A stretch of DNA of 64,000 bases from the NCBI GenBank assembly GCA_021794095.1, contig JAJYRN010000003.1, positions 182,499-246,498 of the forward strand. Direction: 5' to 3'. The notes under the pieces are model-generated. The model searched no databases. It was not told the DNA's origin and saw only the letters and a program-made list of their open reading frames with translations. This document shows, piece by piece, positions 35,457-43,554 of this stretch; the first letter of the stretch is position 1; each line of letters starts with the position of its first letter. Origin of the DNA: Acidobacteriota bacterium. GTDB taxonomy: Bacteria; Acidobacteriota; Holophagae; Holophagales; Holophagaceae. Made by a program: the position numbers and the translations under genes.

Positions 35457-35499
35457 GCCGGGACACCTTGTCTGATCCTTGGGTGCTAGGATCGCTCCT

Positions 35500-36282
35500 A
35501 TGCCTTCTCGAAGGTTCCTACGACATACTGGCCCGGCTGCCCTGCTGGGTTTGAGCCTGCTCGCCGCCTGCGCCCGGCCGCCCCGTGCGCTTCCGGCACG
35601 GACGGAGATGGCCGCTGCCCGCCCGCTGCCTCGCCTGGGCTACACCCTGCAAGCGGGAGCCTTCGCCCAGGTGGCGCACGCGGCCCGTTTGGCCCGGAAG
35701 CTCCAGGCCCAGGGCCTTGATGCGGCCTACTATGCCGCCCCCGGTGGCCTGTACCGGGTGCGCTTCGGGGATTTCGCGACCGCGGGCCAGGCCCGGGCCC
35801 GCGGGGAGGCGCTCCGATCCACCGGAATCCTTCATGGTTTCTGGGTGGTCCCACCGGAACACCCCCCAGCCTCCGGGGCAGGGACAGCCCCGCCTGCCAT
35901 TTCCAGCCCCCTGCTGCGCACGCGCTTGGTGGAAACAGCCCGGAGCTACATGGGCGTGCCCTATCTCTTTGGCGGAACCACCCCCAGGGGCTTCGACTGC
36001 AGTGGCCTCACCGAAGCGGTCTACCGGCTGAACGGCCTCCGGCTGCCGCGGACCTCCGAGGCGCAGTACGAGGCGGGCCGCCCCGTGGCGCTGGATGATG
36101 CCCAGCCGGGAGACCTGCTCTTCTTCGCCACCACGGGCCGGGGCACCGTCAGCCATGTGGCGCTGTACCTTGGCCACGGGGCCTTCATCCATGCGCCGAG
36201 CGAGGGGCGGGACATCTGCGAGGATCGCCTCTCCGAGCCCTACTACCGTCGCACCTTCGTCGGGGTCAGGCGATTTTTCTAG
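35500..36282 (+). CDS. SPOR-NlpC/P60 cell-wall hydrolase lipoprotein
   Basis: A 260-residue lipoprotein. The signal ends in the lipobox LAAC (Cys24). A SPOR-type domain at about 47-117 (YTLQAGAFAQVAHAARLARK) binds denuded septal peptidoglycan. The NlpC/P60 peptidase at about 141-260 has catalytic Cys167 (GFDCSGL), His219 (SHVALYLG) and His231. It should cleave peptide stems at division sites. SPOR placed before NlpC/P60 in a lipoprotein is a less common order. TAGGAT ends 7 nt before ATG 35500, suggesting a leaderless mRNA. Confidence 0.88.
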   Translation: MPSRRFLRHTGPAALLGLSLLAACARPPRALPARTEMAAARPLPRLGYTLQAGAFAQVAHAARLARKLQAQGLDAAYYAAPGGLYRVRFGDFATAGQARARGEALRSTGILHGFWVVPPEHPPASGAGTAPPAISSPLLRTRLVETARSYMGVPYLFGGTTPRGFDCSGLTEAVYRLNGLRLPRTSEAQYEAGRPVALDDAQPGDLLFFATTGRGTVSHVALYLGHGAFIHAPSEGRDICEDRLSEPYYRRTFVGVRRFF

Positions 36283-36420
36283 TGTTTCTTGTGAATGAAT
36301 GGACGGAATGCCCTACACTGAAACTTGTCCGCCTGTCGTGCGGGCAAAACAACCGCGTTGCTGCCTCGCCTGGAAGGAACAATGCTGATTATCCCAGGTA
36401 AAGTTAGGTAGGTAGACAAC

Positions 36421-36624
36421 ATGGCTCAGGGAACCGTCAAGTGGTTCAACGCCGAAAAGGGTTTCGGATTCATCACCCCCGATGAGGGTGGTGCGGATCT
36501 GTTCGTTCATCACTCCGCCATCGAGTCCACGGGTTTCCGCACCCTGGACGAGAACCAGCGCGTCAGCTTCCAGGTGACCCAGGGCCAGAAAGGCCCCCAG
36601 GCCACCAACGTCCAGAAGATCTGA
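36421..36624 (+). CDS. Cold-shock protein, CspA family
   Basis: 67 residues. It has both nucleic-acid-binding motifs, KGFGFIT (RNP1) and DLFVHHSAI (RNP2), within [20 protein letters not shown]. These proteins bind single-stranded RNA and melt structure. A non-coding leader of about 138 nt (36283-36420) precedes it, consistent with cold-shock genes that use long structured leaders; GGTAGGTAG lies just before the ATG. A strong terminator follows. Confidence 0.95.
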   Translation: MAQGTVKWFNAEKGFGFITPDEGGADLFVHHSAIESTGFRTLDENQRVSFQVTQGQKGPQATNVQKI

Positions 36625-36641
36625 CCGATCTGCTGGTGTCG

Positions 36642-36670
36642 AAACGGCCCCTTCGGGGGCCGTTTTTTTT
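36642..36670 (+). terminator. Rho-independent terminator of the cold-shock gene
   Basis: Stem AAACGGCCCC (36642-36651) pairs with GGGGCCGTTT (36656-36665) around a TTCG loop, followed by a run of T. Confidence 0.92.
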
Positions 36671-36684
36671 GGCATCCCTTTGGC
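36670..36684 (+). promoter_or_regulatory. Sigma-54-like promoter upstream of flgF
   Basis: TGGCAT and TGGC are spaced so that the GG (36671-36672) and GC (36683-36684) fall 10 bp apart, as in -24/-12 promoters (TGGCAC-N5-TTGC). Two consensus positions are off. It lies 45 bp before the flgF ATG. Confidence 0.35.
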
Positions 36685-36690
36685 GCTTAA

Positions 36691-36722
36691 CCTCTCGTTC
36701 CCAGCGCGTGCTGGGCGAGAGG
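36691..36722 (+). promoter_or_regulatory. Hairpin that would cover the flgF ribosome-binding site
   Basis: CCTCTCG (36691-36697) pairs with CGAGAGG (36716-36722), and CCCAGC (36700-36705) with GCTGGG (36710-36715) around GCGT. The 3' arm contains GAGAGG, the likely Shine-Dalgarno 6 nt before ATG 36729. Confidence 0.45.
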
Positions 36723-36728
36723 TGCCCA

Positions 36729-37472
36729 ATGGATCCCGGATACTACGTGGCCGCCGGCAGCCTGAAGGCCCGGTCCTTCCAGCTGGATGTGGTGGCGAAC
36801 AACTTGGCCAATGCGGCCACTGTGGGCTACAAGCCGGACCTGTCCTTCTTCACCGTCTTCGACAAGGCGGCCGGCAGCGGACGGGGCCTGCCGCTCACGC
36901 CCTATGTCAACGATGGCGTGGTCTTCGGCGAAACGGGCGTGGAATTCAAGCAGGGCAGCCTGCGCGCGACGGGCCGTCCCCTGGATCTGGCCATCGAAGG
37001 CAACGCCTTCTTCACCGTCCGAACCCCGCAAGGGGACCGGGTCACGCGGGATGGACGTTTCCAGATGGGCACGGATGGCCAGCTTCAGGCGGAAGATGGC
37101 GCCCCCGTCATAGGCAAAAATGGCCAACCCATCAAACTGGACCCCAAGAAGGGAAGCGTCACCATCACCTCGGATGGGACGGTCCAGCAGGACAACCAGG
37201 TCGTGGGACAGCTGGCGCTGACTGCCTACGCCAAGCCGGGAACCCTGAAACGGCTCGGCGCCCTGCGCTACGATCCCACCGGCCAGGCCCCGGCGCCTGT
37301 GAAGGCCACCGTGGCCCAGGGCCATGTGGAGCAGAGCGCGGTGGATACTGCCTCGGCCATGGTCGAGATGATCCGGCTGAACCGCCTCTACGACCTGAGC
37401 GAGAAAGTGGCGTCCACCCTCGTCAACAACCTGGATGCCAGTTCCATCAGCAGCATCGCCGTCAGCAAATAG
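36729..37472 (+). CDS. flgF: Flagellar basal-body rod protein FlgF
   Basis: A 247-residue axial protein. The N-terminal rod-protein motif is LDVVANNLANAATVGYKPD and the C-terminal motif is VDTASAMVEMIRLNRLYDLSEKVAST. Length and the central TRDGRFQMGTDGQL region fit FlgF, the proximal rod subunit next to FlgG. ATG 36729 begins MDPGYYVAAGSLKARSFQ. Followed 31 bp later by flgG. Confidence 0.9.
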   Translation: MDPGYYVAAGSLKARSFQLDVVANNLANAATVGYKPDLSFFTVFDKAAGSGRGLPLTPYVNDGVVFGETGVEFKQGSLRATGRPLDLAIEGNAFFTVRTPQGDRVTRDGRFQMGTDGQLQAEDGAPVIGKNGQPIKLDPKKGSVTITSDGTVQQDNQVVGQLALTAYAKPGTLKRLGALRYDPTGQAPAPVKATVAQGHVEQSAVDTASAMVEMIRLNRLYDLSEKVASTLVNNLDASSISSIAVSK

Positions 37473-37503
37473 CCCGTCCCGCACCCAACCCTAGGAGTTC
37501 CCC

Positions 37504-38295
37504 ATGATGAACGCACTCTGGTCGGCGGCCGCCGGGATGGCGGTCCAGCAGTACAACATGGACACCATCTCCAACAACCTCGCCAATGTGAACACCACCG
37601 GCTACAAAAAGGGCCGTGCCGAGTTCCAGGATCTGCTCTACCAGACCATCAACCTCGCGGGCACCAATTCCAGCACCAGCACCACCCTGCCCGCGGGCAT
37701 CCAGCTGGGCCACGGCGCGAAGCTCCAGAGCATCGTCCGGGACTACAGCACGGGCAACCTGAAACAGACTGGCAACCGCTTCGATCTGGCGATCGAGGGC
37801 GATGGCTTCTTCAGCCTGACCCTGCCGGACGGAACGCTGGCCTACACCCGCGATGGCAGTTTCTCCACGGACCAGAACGGCACCCTGGTGAACGCCGAGG
37901 GCTACACCCTGAACCCCCAGATCACCATTCCCCAGGACGCCCTGAGCGTCACCATCGCCGCCGATGGCACCGTTTCCGTCACGCAGCCTGGCCAGACCCA
38001 GCCCCAGCAGGTGGGCCAGATCACGCTGTCCCATTTCATCAATTCGGCGGGCCTCAACCAGATCGGCCAGAACCTCGTCCAGCCCACCCTGGCCAGCGGG
38101 GACGCCATTGATGGCACCCCAGGCACCGATGGCATGGGCACCATCAACCAGGGCTTCCTCGAAGTCTCCAACGTGGATGTGGCCGAGGAAATGGTGAACA
38201 TGATCATCGGCCAGCGGGCCTACGAGGCCAATTCGAAGACCATCCAGACGGTCAATTCGATGCTGAGCCTCCTGAACCAGCTGAAACAGCAGTGA
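37504..38295 (+). CDS. flgG: Flagellar distal rod protein FlgG
   Basis: A 263-residue protein, very close to the standard FlgG length. The N-terminus is MMNALWSAAAGMAVQQYNMD followed by TISNNLANVNTTGYKKGRAEFQDLLYQ, the FlgG-specific extension. The C-terminus has SNVDVAEEMVNMIIGQRAYEANSKTIQ and a final coiled-coil helix. It forms the driveshaft crossing the periplasm. AGGAGTTCCCC precedes the start. Confidence 0.96.
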   Translation: MMNALWSAAAGMAVQQYNMDTISNNLANVNTTGYKKGRAEFQDLLYQTINLAGTNSSTSTTLPAGIQLGHGAKLQSIVRDYSTGNLKQTGNRFDLAIEGDGFFSLTLPDGTLAYTRDGSFSTDQNGTLVNAEGYTLNPQITIPQDALSVTIAADGTVSVTQPGQTQPQQVGQITLSHFINSAGLNQIGQNLVQPTLASGDAIDGTPGTDGMGTINQGFLEVSNVDVAEEMVNMIIGQRAYEANSKTIQTVNSMLSLLNQLKQQ

Positions 38296-38299
38296 TCCC

Positions 38300-39001
38300 A
38301 TGCGCGCCCTACCCCTTCTCCTGATGAGCACGATCCTGGCCTGGGGCCAAGCGCCTCCGGCTCAGGCCGGCGCCAGCGCCTCCCTGGAGCAGTTGGAGGA
38401 AGCCGCCCTGGCCTTCGCTCAGACATCCGCCTCGGCCCTCGGCGGAACCTACCACTTCAAGGTGGCCCAGGCGCCGCGTATGCCCGCCCTTCCGCCCGGC
38501 CACCTCACCTTCGAGGGCGCCTACCTCAGCAAGCAGGATCCGGTGGGCCATTTCTTCGTGGTGGTCACCGTCAAGCGGAACCGGGCGCGCGCCGCCATGG
38601 CCCGCGTGGACCTGGATGGCAGCTGGGTGGGCCAGCTCCTCCGCGCAAAGCAGGATCTCGCCCGCAAGACCGATCTGACCATGGACTTGTTGGAGGCCGC
38701 GCCCTTCGAAGGCGTTCCACCCGATGGCGCCCTCACCACGCTGCCTCCCTGCCAGCGCCTGCGCGCGCCCCTGGCTGAGGGACATGTCCTCACACGGGCG
38801 GATCTGGAACCCATCCCGCTGGTGAAGTCCGGTGAGCGGGTGCGCCTCACCGCCACCTCGGACACCCTGACCATCGCCCTGGACACCACGGCCCGGAGCC
38901 GGGGCGGGTTGGGCGATCGCGTGCGGCTGGAATCGCCGGGCTCGCGCCGGATCGTGACGGCCGTGGTGACCGGCCCCGGCGAGGCCCGGCTGGAGAATTA
39001 A
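38300..39001 (+). CDS. flgA: FlgA, flagellar P-ring assembly chaperone
   Basis: A 233-residue periplasmic protein with an N-terminal signal peptide (LPLLLMSTILAWGQA). The C-terminal SAF-type domain is GHVLTRADLEPIPLVKSGER followed by VRLTATSDTLTIALDTTARS and a terminal beta strand, as in FlgA, which helps FlgI build the P ring. flgH and flgI would normally follow but do not; instead a DUF1292 gene comes next. Confidence 0.82.
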   Translation: MRALPLLLMSTILAWGQAPPAQAGASASLEQLEEAALAFAQTSASALGGTYHFKVAQAPRMPALPPGHLTFEGAYLSKQDPVGHFFVVVTVKRNRARAAMARVDLDGSWVGQLLRAKQDLARKTDLTMDLLEAAPFEGVPPDGALTTLPPCQRLRAPLAEGHVLTRADLEPIPLVKSGERVRLTATSDTLTIALDTTARSRGGLGDRVRLESPGSRRIVTAVVTGPGEARLEN

Positions 39002-39057
39002 GTCCTGGATGCCTCTCCGGTTCAATCGTACCCTGGACCCTTGCGCGAGGAGGGCCC

Positions 39058-39402
39058 ATGGCTCACGAACACGGACCGGACTGCAACCACGACCACGACG
39101 AGGATGATTCCTTCGAGATCGAAGTCGTCGAGCTGGAAGACGAGAACGGTGAGAAGGAGGAGTTCGCCATCCTCGAGGAGCTGGATTTCGAAGGCGGCCG
39201 GTACGCCATTCTCGCGCCCCTGGCGGAGCTTCAGGCCCAGGAAGACGGCACGGCCGATCCCGAGGCGGGGCTCTCCCTCGAGATCTTCGAGGTGAAGGAC
39301 GACATGTTCACCCCCCTCGAGGACGAAGCCGTGGCCGAGCGCCTGATGGCCCACCTGGATGCCCAGGAGGCCAAGCTCCGCGCCGAGGAAGAGAAGGACT
39401 GA
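39058..39402 (+). CDS. DUF1292 (YrzB-like) acidic protein with His-rich N-terminus
   Basis: 114 residues, strongly acidic. The DUF1292 core is FEIEVVELEDENGEKEEFAI followed by LEELDFEGGRYAILAPL. The first 17 residues (HEHGPDCNHDHDED) form a His/Cys/Asp cluster that could bind a metal and is not a regular part of the family. GCGAGGAGGG precedes the ATG. No function is established. Confidence 0.82.
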   Translation: MAHEHGPDCNHDHDEDDSFEIEVVELEDENGEKEEFAILEELDFEGGRYAILAPLAELQAQEDGTADPEAGLSLEIFEVKDDMFTPLEDEAVAERLMAHLDAQEAKLRAEEEKD

Positions 39403-39414
39403 ACCCGACATGAA

Positions 39415-39461
39415 CGAGGGGGGACCGCCTGCTCGCCTTCGGCTCGCGATGTCCCCCCTCG
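39415..39461 (+). repeat. 47-bp interspersed repeat with 11-bp terminal inverted repeats, copy B
   Basis: It begins CGAGGGGGGAC (39415-39425) and ends GTCCCCCCTCG (39451-39461), which are perfect inverted repeats, with a short GCC-TTC-GGC hairpin inside. The same 47-bp unit lies inverted at 31870-31916. Confidence 0.8.
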
Positions 39462-39470
39462 TGCACCCCC

Positions 39471-39503
39471 ATGTGGTGTCCCGGCCAAGCCGGGACACCA
39501 CAT
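39471..39503. repeat. 33-bp perfect palindrome (15-bp arms, 3-nt loop)
   Basis: ATGTGGTGTCCCGGC (39471-39485) and its exact complement (39489-39503) flank CAA. There is no following T-run, so it is not a classic terminator. A related half-arm (GCCGGGACACC, then TCTGAT 3 nt later) appears at about 35457-35476 after tatC. Confidence 0.75.
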
Positions 39504-39677
39504 CTGATTTCGGATGATCGCAGCGGCCCCCGCTCCGGGGGCCTCGTCATGCCGGAGGTCCCCCGGGCGCGGGTTGGCCCCGTCGTTCGTGACCCGGGCC
39601 ACAGTCCTTTCTCCGGGACTTCTGCAAGACTGGATGCCGCGCGGATCCCGACCGGCCGCGCGCCACGGAGCGATCCC

Positions 39678-41102
39678 ATGAGCAAGAACGCCACGCTGAA
39701 TTCGGATGTCCGCATCGAGCACGACCTCATCGGCGAGCGGGCCGTGCCTGCCGAGGCCTACTACGGCGTGCAGACCGCCCGGGCCATTGACAACTTCCAC
39801 ATCTCGGGCGTGCCGCTGAACCACTATCCCGAGCTCATCAAGGCCAACGCCATGGTGAAGCTCGCCGCCGCCCGTGCCAACCGCGACTGCGGACTGCTGA
39901 CCGACGACATTCTGAAAGGCATCACCGGCGCCTGCGAGGAACTCATCGCCGGAAAGCTCCACGAGCAGTTCCCTCTGGACGTGTTCCAGGGCGGGGCCGG
40001 CACTTCCACGAACATGAACGCCAACGAGGTGATCGCTAATCGCGCCCTGGAGCTCCTTGGGCACCAGAAGGGCGAGTACGCGTTCTGTGATCCCCACAAT
40101 CACGTCAACTGCAGCCAGAGCACCAACGACGCCTATCCCTCCGCCCTGAAACTGGCCATGGCGTTGGCCAACCGCGACCTGGTGATCGAGATCGCCGGGC
40201 TGGTGGCGGATCTCCGCGCCAAGGCGGCCGAGTTCCGGCACATCATCAAGATGGGTCGCACCCAGTTGCAGGACGCCGTCCCCATGACCATGGGTCAGGA
40301 ATTCGGCGCCTGGGCCGCCAGCCTCGAGAACGAGACCGAAGCCCTCAAGCAGATGAGCACCCTGCTGCTCACCGTGAACATGGGCGGCACCGCCATCGGC
40401 ACGGGCCTGAATGCCCCCGAGGACTACCCCCAGCGCTGCGTCGTCCACCTCGTCCAGATCACCGGCATGCCCATCCGCCTGGCCACCAACCTCATCGAGG
40501 CCACCCAGGACACGCAGCCCTTCGTGATCTACAGCGCCGGGATGAAGAGCCTGGCCATCAAGCTCAGCAAGATCTGCAACGACCTGCGCCTGCTCAGCAG
40601 CGGGCCCCGTTGCGGCCTGCACGAGATCAACCTGCCGCCCATGCAGCCCGGCAGCAGCATCATGCCCGGCAAGGTGAACCCCGTGATCCCCGAGGTGGTG
40701 AACCAGGTCTGCTTCCGGGTCATCGGCAACGACCTCACCGTCACCATGGCCGCCGAAGCGGGCCAGCTCCAGCTCAATGTCATGGAACCGGTCATCGGCC
40801 TCGCCATCCTGGAGAGCATCAAACTCTTCAAGAACGCCACCGCCACCCTGCGCCACAACTGCATCCGGGGCATCACTGCCAACGAGGCCCGCTGCCGGCA
40901 GGACGTGGAACAGAGCATCGGCGTGGTCACGGCCCTCGTGCCCTACCTGGGTTACGACACCTGCACCGATCTGGCTGCCGAAGCCCAGCGGGCCAATCGC
41001 GGCATCGTGGAACTGGTGCGGGAACGCAACCTCCTCACCGAGGACCAGATCCGCGAGATGCTCGATCCCGAGAAGATGATCGGGCCCATGCGGCGCGTGT
41101 AA
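39678..41102 (+). CDS. aspA: Aspartate ammonia-lyase
   Basis: A 474-residue member of the fumarase/aspartase superfamily. The N-terminal substrate motif AEAYYGVQTARAIDNF is the aspartase form (class II fumarases read differently there). The QGGAGTSTNMNANEV and HVNCSQSTNDAYPSA motifs are present, and the signature loop GSSIMPGKVNPVIPE lies at about residues 325-339. It deaminates aspartate to fumarate. GGAG lies about 7 nt before ATG 39678. Confidence 0.93.
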   Translation: MSKNATLNSDVRIEHDLIGERAVPAEAYYGVQTARAIDNFHISGVPLNHYPELIKANAMVKLAAARANRDCGLLTDDILKGITGACEELIAGKLHEQFPLDVFQGGAGTSTNMNANEVIANRALELLGHQKGEYAFCDPHNHVNCSQSTNDAYPSALKLAMALANRDLVIEIAGLVADLRAKAAEFRHIIKMGRTQLQDAVPMTMGQEFGAWAASLENETEALKQMSTLLLTVNMGGTAIGTGLNAPEDYPQRCVVHLVQITGMPIRLATNLIEATQDTQPFVIYSAGMKSLAIKLSKICNDLRLLSSGPRCGLHEINLPPMQPGSSIMPGKVNPVIPEVVNQVCFRVIGNDLTVTMAAEAGQLQLNVMEPVIGLAILESIKLFKNATATLRHNCIRGITANEARCRQDVEQSIGVVTALVPYLGYDTCTDLAAEAQRANRGIVELVRERNLLTEDQIREMLDPEKMIGPMRRV

Positions 41103-41244
41103 AAAAATCCGATTCGAGCTGTTGAACCCATCTCTTGGTTGTGCGCTTCGGTCGTTGCGGCTATCTCCTTGATCATGGCAAGTGCTTTCTGACGATTCGC
41201 ATCACGAGCGGCGGCAATGAGAGATCAATCGTTGTTGTATGCCC

Positions 41245-41730
41245 TTATGACGCGTGATTGTGCCCAAGGTACTCTTCGAGGCGTTTCTTCCAGCTTTCGA
41301 CAGTTGATCGGTCTGACCCACCTTCGTAAAAACGGCCATGTGAAAATAGAGAGAACGCCCTTCCGCTGGAAAGCTTGAGAACGAGGTAATACCATCTGAC
41401 TGCATTAGAGGACTTTCCGAGGTAGCCTATAGTGATCCCAACAACGTCACTAAATGGAATGATCTGTCGCCTTACCTTGATTCCATAAAAATCTTCAACG
41501 ATGATTTTACGGGTATTGGGGTCAATGGTAACTGACTGTTTGCCCCTCGCCACGAGATTCCAAATTCCGAGGACGACTAGCAAGACTCCAAGGGAGAATC
41601 CAGCCAATTCATTGGACCCAAAACGCTGGAAGTTGCGAAAACCAAGCATCAGGGCGAGGCCTGCAATCGAGCAACCAAGTGAAAGCGCAAACTGCTTGCC
41701 CGGGTTATTCTCTGCCTTCCAGATATCCAT
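41245..41730 (-). CDS. Unrecognised membrane protein in a low-GC insert
   Basis: 161 residues: two transmembrane helices (about 12-31 and 42-60), then a soluble domain with VTIDPNTRKIIVEDFYGIK and a PH-like beta pattern. I do not recognise a family with confidence. Base composition is clearly lower in GC than its neighbours and it uses A/T-ending codons freely, suggesting recent acquisition. TCAGGAGCAG precedes ATG 41730. The frame runs upstream without a stop into the 3' remnant of a broken radical-SAM gene. Confidence 0.7.
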   Translation of the reverse strand: MDIWKAENNPGKQFALSLGCSIAGLALMLGFRNFQRFGSNELAGFSLGVLLVVLGIWNLVARGKQSVTIDPNTRKIIVEDFYGIKVRRQIIPFSDVVGITIGYLGKSSNAVRWYYLVLKLSSGRAFSLFSHGRFYEGGSDRSTVESWKKRLEEYLGHNHAS

Positions 41731-41744
41731 AATCTGCTCCTGAA

Positions 41745-42025
41745 ATTGGTAAGGCGCTAACCCGTGTTTTTTGTCGGCCGCAGTGATGGCCTGATCAAGG
41801 ATGGCGAGGATCGCCTCACGCTCCCGGGGGAAGCGGCCTCCGATGGGAAGGTGATTCGAGGCGTGATTGGACCGGAAGATGGACGCGCTCAGGTGTGCTC
41901 ACGGGGCGTTTTCTCCGATACATGGCGCAGTAGGTGCAGGTATTCCAGGAGCATCCCAGGGTCGCCTGGAGGATGAACGAGTCGGCCTCGCTCGGTGGGC
42001 GGAAGAGGGGTTTAGCGTAGGGCAC
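41745..42025 (-). pseudogene. Radical-SAM protein remnant with internal deletion
   Basis: The 5' part (from GTG 42025) encodes VPYAKPLFRPPSEADSFILQ followed by ATLGCSWNTCTYCAMYRRKR, including the [4Fe-4S] triad CX4CX2C. After about 40 residues the frame is lost. A second frame encodes IFRSNHASNHLPIGGRFPRE followed by REAILAILDQAITAADKKHG, which is the typical C-terminal end of the same family. Most of the middle, including the SAM-binding core, is missing, so the gene is dead. Confidence 0.75.
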
Positions 42026-42173
42026 GGACCATTCTCCCGCATCGCGCGAAGCCAAGGAGCTGGACTTCGACCGGGGCCAGCCCCGCGGAGAAGCCTTTCG
42101 TGCATTCCGGAACGCTGTGGCCCACCGGCGCCCGCCGACGGGTATCCTGACGGGGCATTCATCGGGGGGAACC

Positions 42174-42788
42174 ATGGGCTTGGGCGGAAAGATCGCATTG
42201 GGGTGTGGCGGGCTGGTGGTCTTGCTTCTGCTGGTGCTGGGCCTGGGGACGATGGGGGCCTACAACAGCCTGAACAGCCTCAGCCAAGCGGTGGACGCCC
42301 AGTGGGGGCAGGTGGAGAACGTCTACCAGCGACGGGCGGATCTCGTCCCGAATCTGGTGGAAACCGTGAAGGGCGCCGCGGCGTTCGAGAAGGGCACGTT
42401 CCTGGCCGTCGCCGAGGCCCGGGCCAAGGTGGGCCAGGTCTCCATGGGGGCCGGCAAGGCCCCGACGTCCCCGCAAGCCATGGCCCAGTTCCAGCAGGCC
42501 CAGGATGGCCTGGGCTCAGCCCTTTCCCGCCTGCTCGTGGTGGTGGAGAGGTATCCCGATCTCAAGGCCACCCAGAATTTCCGCGACCTGCAGGCCCAGT
42601 TGGAGGGCACCGAGAACCGCATCGCCGTGGAGCGGATGCGCTTCAACCAGGCGGCCCAGGCCTTCAACACCCGGCGCAACAGCTTCCCGACGGTCCTGCT
42701 GGTGGGGTTCTTCGGGGACCGGTTCCGGGAACGGGCCTACTTCAAGGCCCAGCCCGGGGCTGACGCGGCTCCTAAAGTCGCCTTCTAG
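42174..42788 (+). CDS. LemA-family protein
   Basis: 204 residues. One N-terminal transmembrane helix (GCGGLVVLLLLVLGLGTMGAY) precedes the helical LemA domain: AQWGQVENVYQRRADLVPNLVETVKGAAAFEK and ENRIAVERMRFNQAAQAFN, ending in the usual FGDRFRERAYF-type tail. LemA function is poorly defined; it commonly sits, as here, before TPM-domain genes. Confidence 0.92.
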   Translation: MGLGGKIALGCGGLVVLLLLVLGLGTMGAYNSLNSLSQAVDAQWGQVENVYQRRADLVPNLVETVKGAAAFEKGTFLAVAEARAKVGQVSMGAGKAPTSPQAMAQFQQAQDGLGSALSRLLVVVERYPDLKATQNFRDLQAQLEGTENRIAVERMRFNQAAQAFNTRRNSFPTVLLVGFFGDRFRERAYFKAQPGADAAPKVAF

Positions 42789-42800
42789 GCACCCGCGCGC

Positions 42801-43538
42801 ATGCGGCGACTTCTTGTCCTGATTGGTTTGCTTGCGGGTCTCTGGGGCGGGCTGCTCCTGAGGGCCCAGCCGGCTCCGCCCCCCGCGCCCACGCGTTGGG
42901 TAACCGACGGTCCGAACCTTCTCTCCCCCGCCATGCGGGAAAGTCTGGACCAGCGGCTGAAGGCCTACCAGGCAAGCACGGGCCACCAGGTGCTGGTGTG
43001 GATCGGGGATACCACCGGGGGGGATCCCCTGGAGGATTGGACCGTGCGGGCCTTCGCCGCCTGGAAGGTGGGCCGCAAGGGTCTGGACGATGGCCTGGTG
43101 CTCTTCGTCTTCACCAAGGACCGAAAAGTCCGGATGGAAGTGGGCTACGGCCTGGAGGGCCAGGTACCCGACATCCTGGCCTCCCGGATCATCCGGGAGA
43201 CGATCCTGCCACGACTCAAGGCCGGAGACGCGGATGGGGCCCTCAACAAAGGGGTGGACCGCATCCTGAAGGTGGTGGGTGGCGATGCTGCCGCCCGGCA
43301 GCCCCAGGACCTGGGTAACCGGGGCGGGCAACCTCTCGGGCTGGGGGGGTGGATCCTCATGGCCGTCCTGGGCCTGGCGTTCCTGGCCCTGGCCATCACG
43401 CATCCTGGCTTGGCCATCTGGCTTCTGTTCAACATCCTCTCCGGAGCCGGCGGAGGCGGCGGAGGCGGTGGCGGTGGTGGCGGCTGGTCCGGGGGTGGCG
43501 GACGCGGCGGCGGCGGGGGAGCATCGGGATCATGGTGA
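42801..43538 (+). CDS. TPM-domain protein (YgcG-like) with Gly-rich C-terminus
   Basis: 245 residues. A signal peptide (LLVLIGLLAGLWGGLLL) leads to a TPM domain at about 32-165 (LSPAMRESLDQRLKAYQAST, then DDGLVLFVFTKDRKVRMEVG). A transmembrane helix near 183-210 is followed by an almost pure Gly tail ending in Ser/Trp. TPM domains have been linked to photosystem repair or phosphatase activity elsewhere. Second gene of a lemA-TPM-TPM operon. Confidence 0.88.
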   Translation: MRRLLVLIGLLAGLWGGLLLRAQPAPPPAPTRWVTDGPNLLSPAMRESLDQRLKAYQASTGHQVLVWIGDTTGGDPLEDWTVRAFAAWKVGRKGLDDGLVLFVFTKDRKVRMEVGYGLEGQVPDILASRIIRETILPRLKAGDADGALNKGVDRILKVVGGDAAARQPQDLGNRGGQPLGLGGWILMAVLGLAFLALAITHPGLAIWLLFNILSGAGGGGGGGGGGGGWSGGGGRGGGGGASGSW

Positions 43539-43554
43539 AAGAGGGGGGGTCTCC

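Noticed and set aside
35468..35492. TTGTCT...TAGGAT as a sigma-70 promoter of the SPOR-NlpC/P60 gene
   Set aside because: Spacing is only 13 bp; the -10-like element is mentioned only as leaderless evidence.
36289..36319. TTGTGA...TACACT as promoter of the cold-shock gene
   Set aside because: The 19-bp spacing is poor and the -35 weak; plausible but not strong enough to list.
39678..41102. Class II fumarase
   Set aside because: The N-terminal AEAYYGVQTARAIDNF is the aspartase form, although both share the GSSIMPGK loop.
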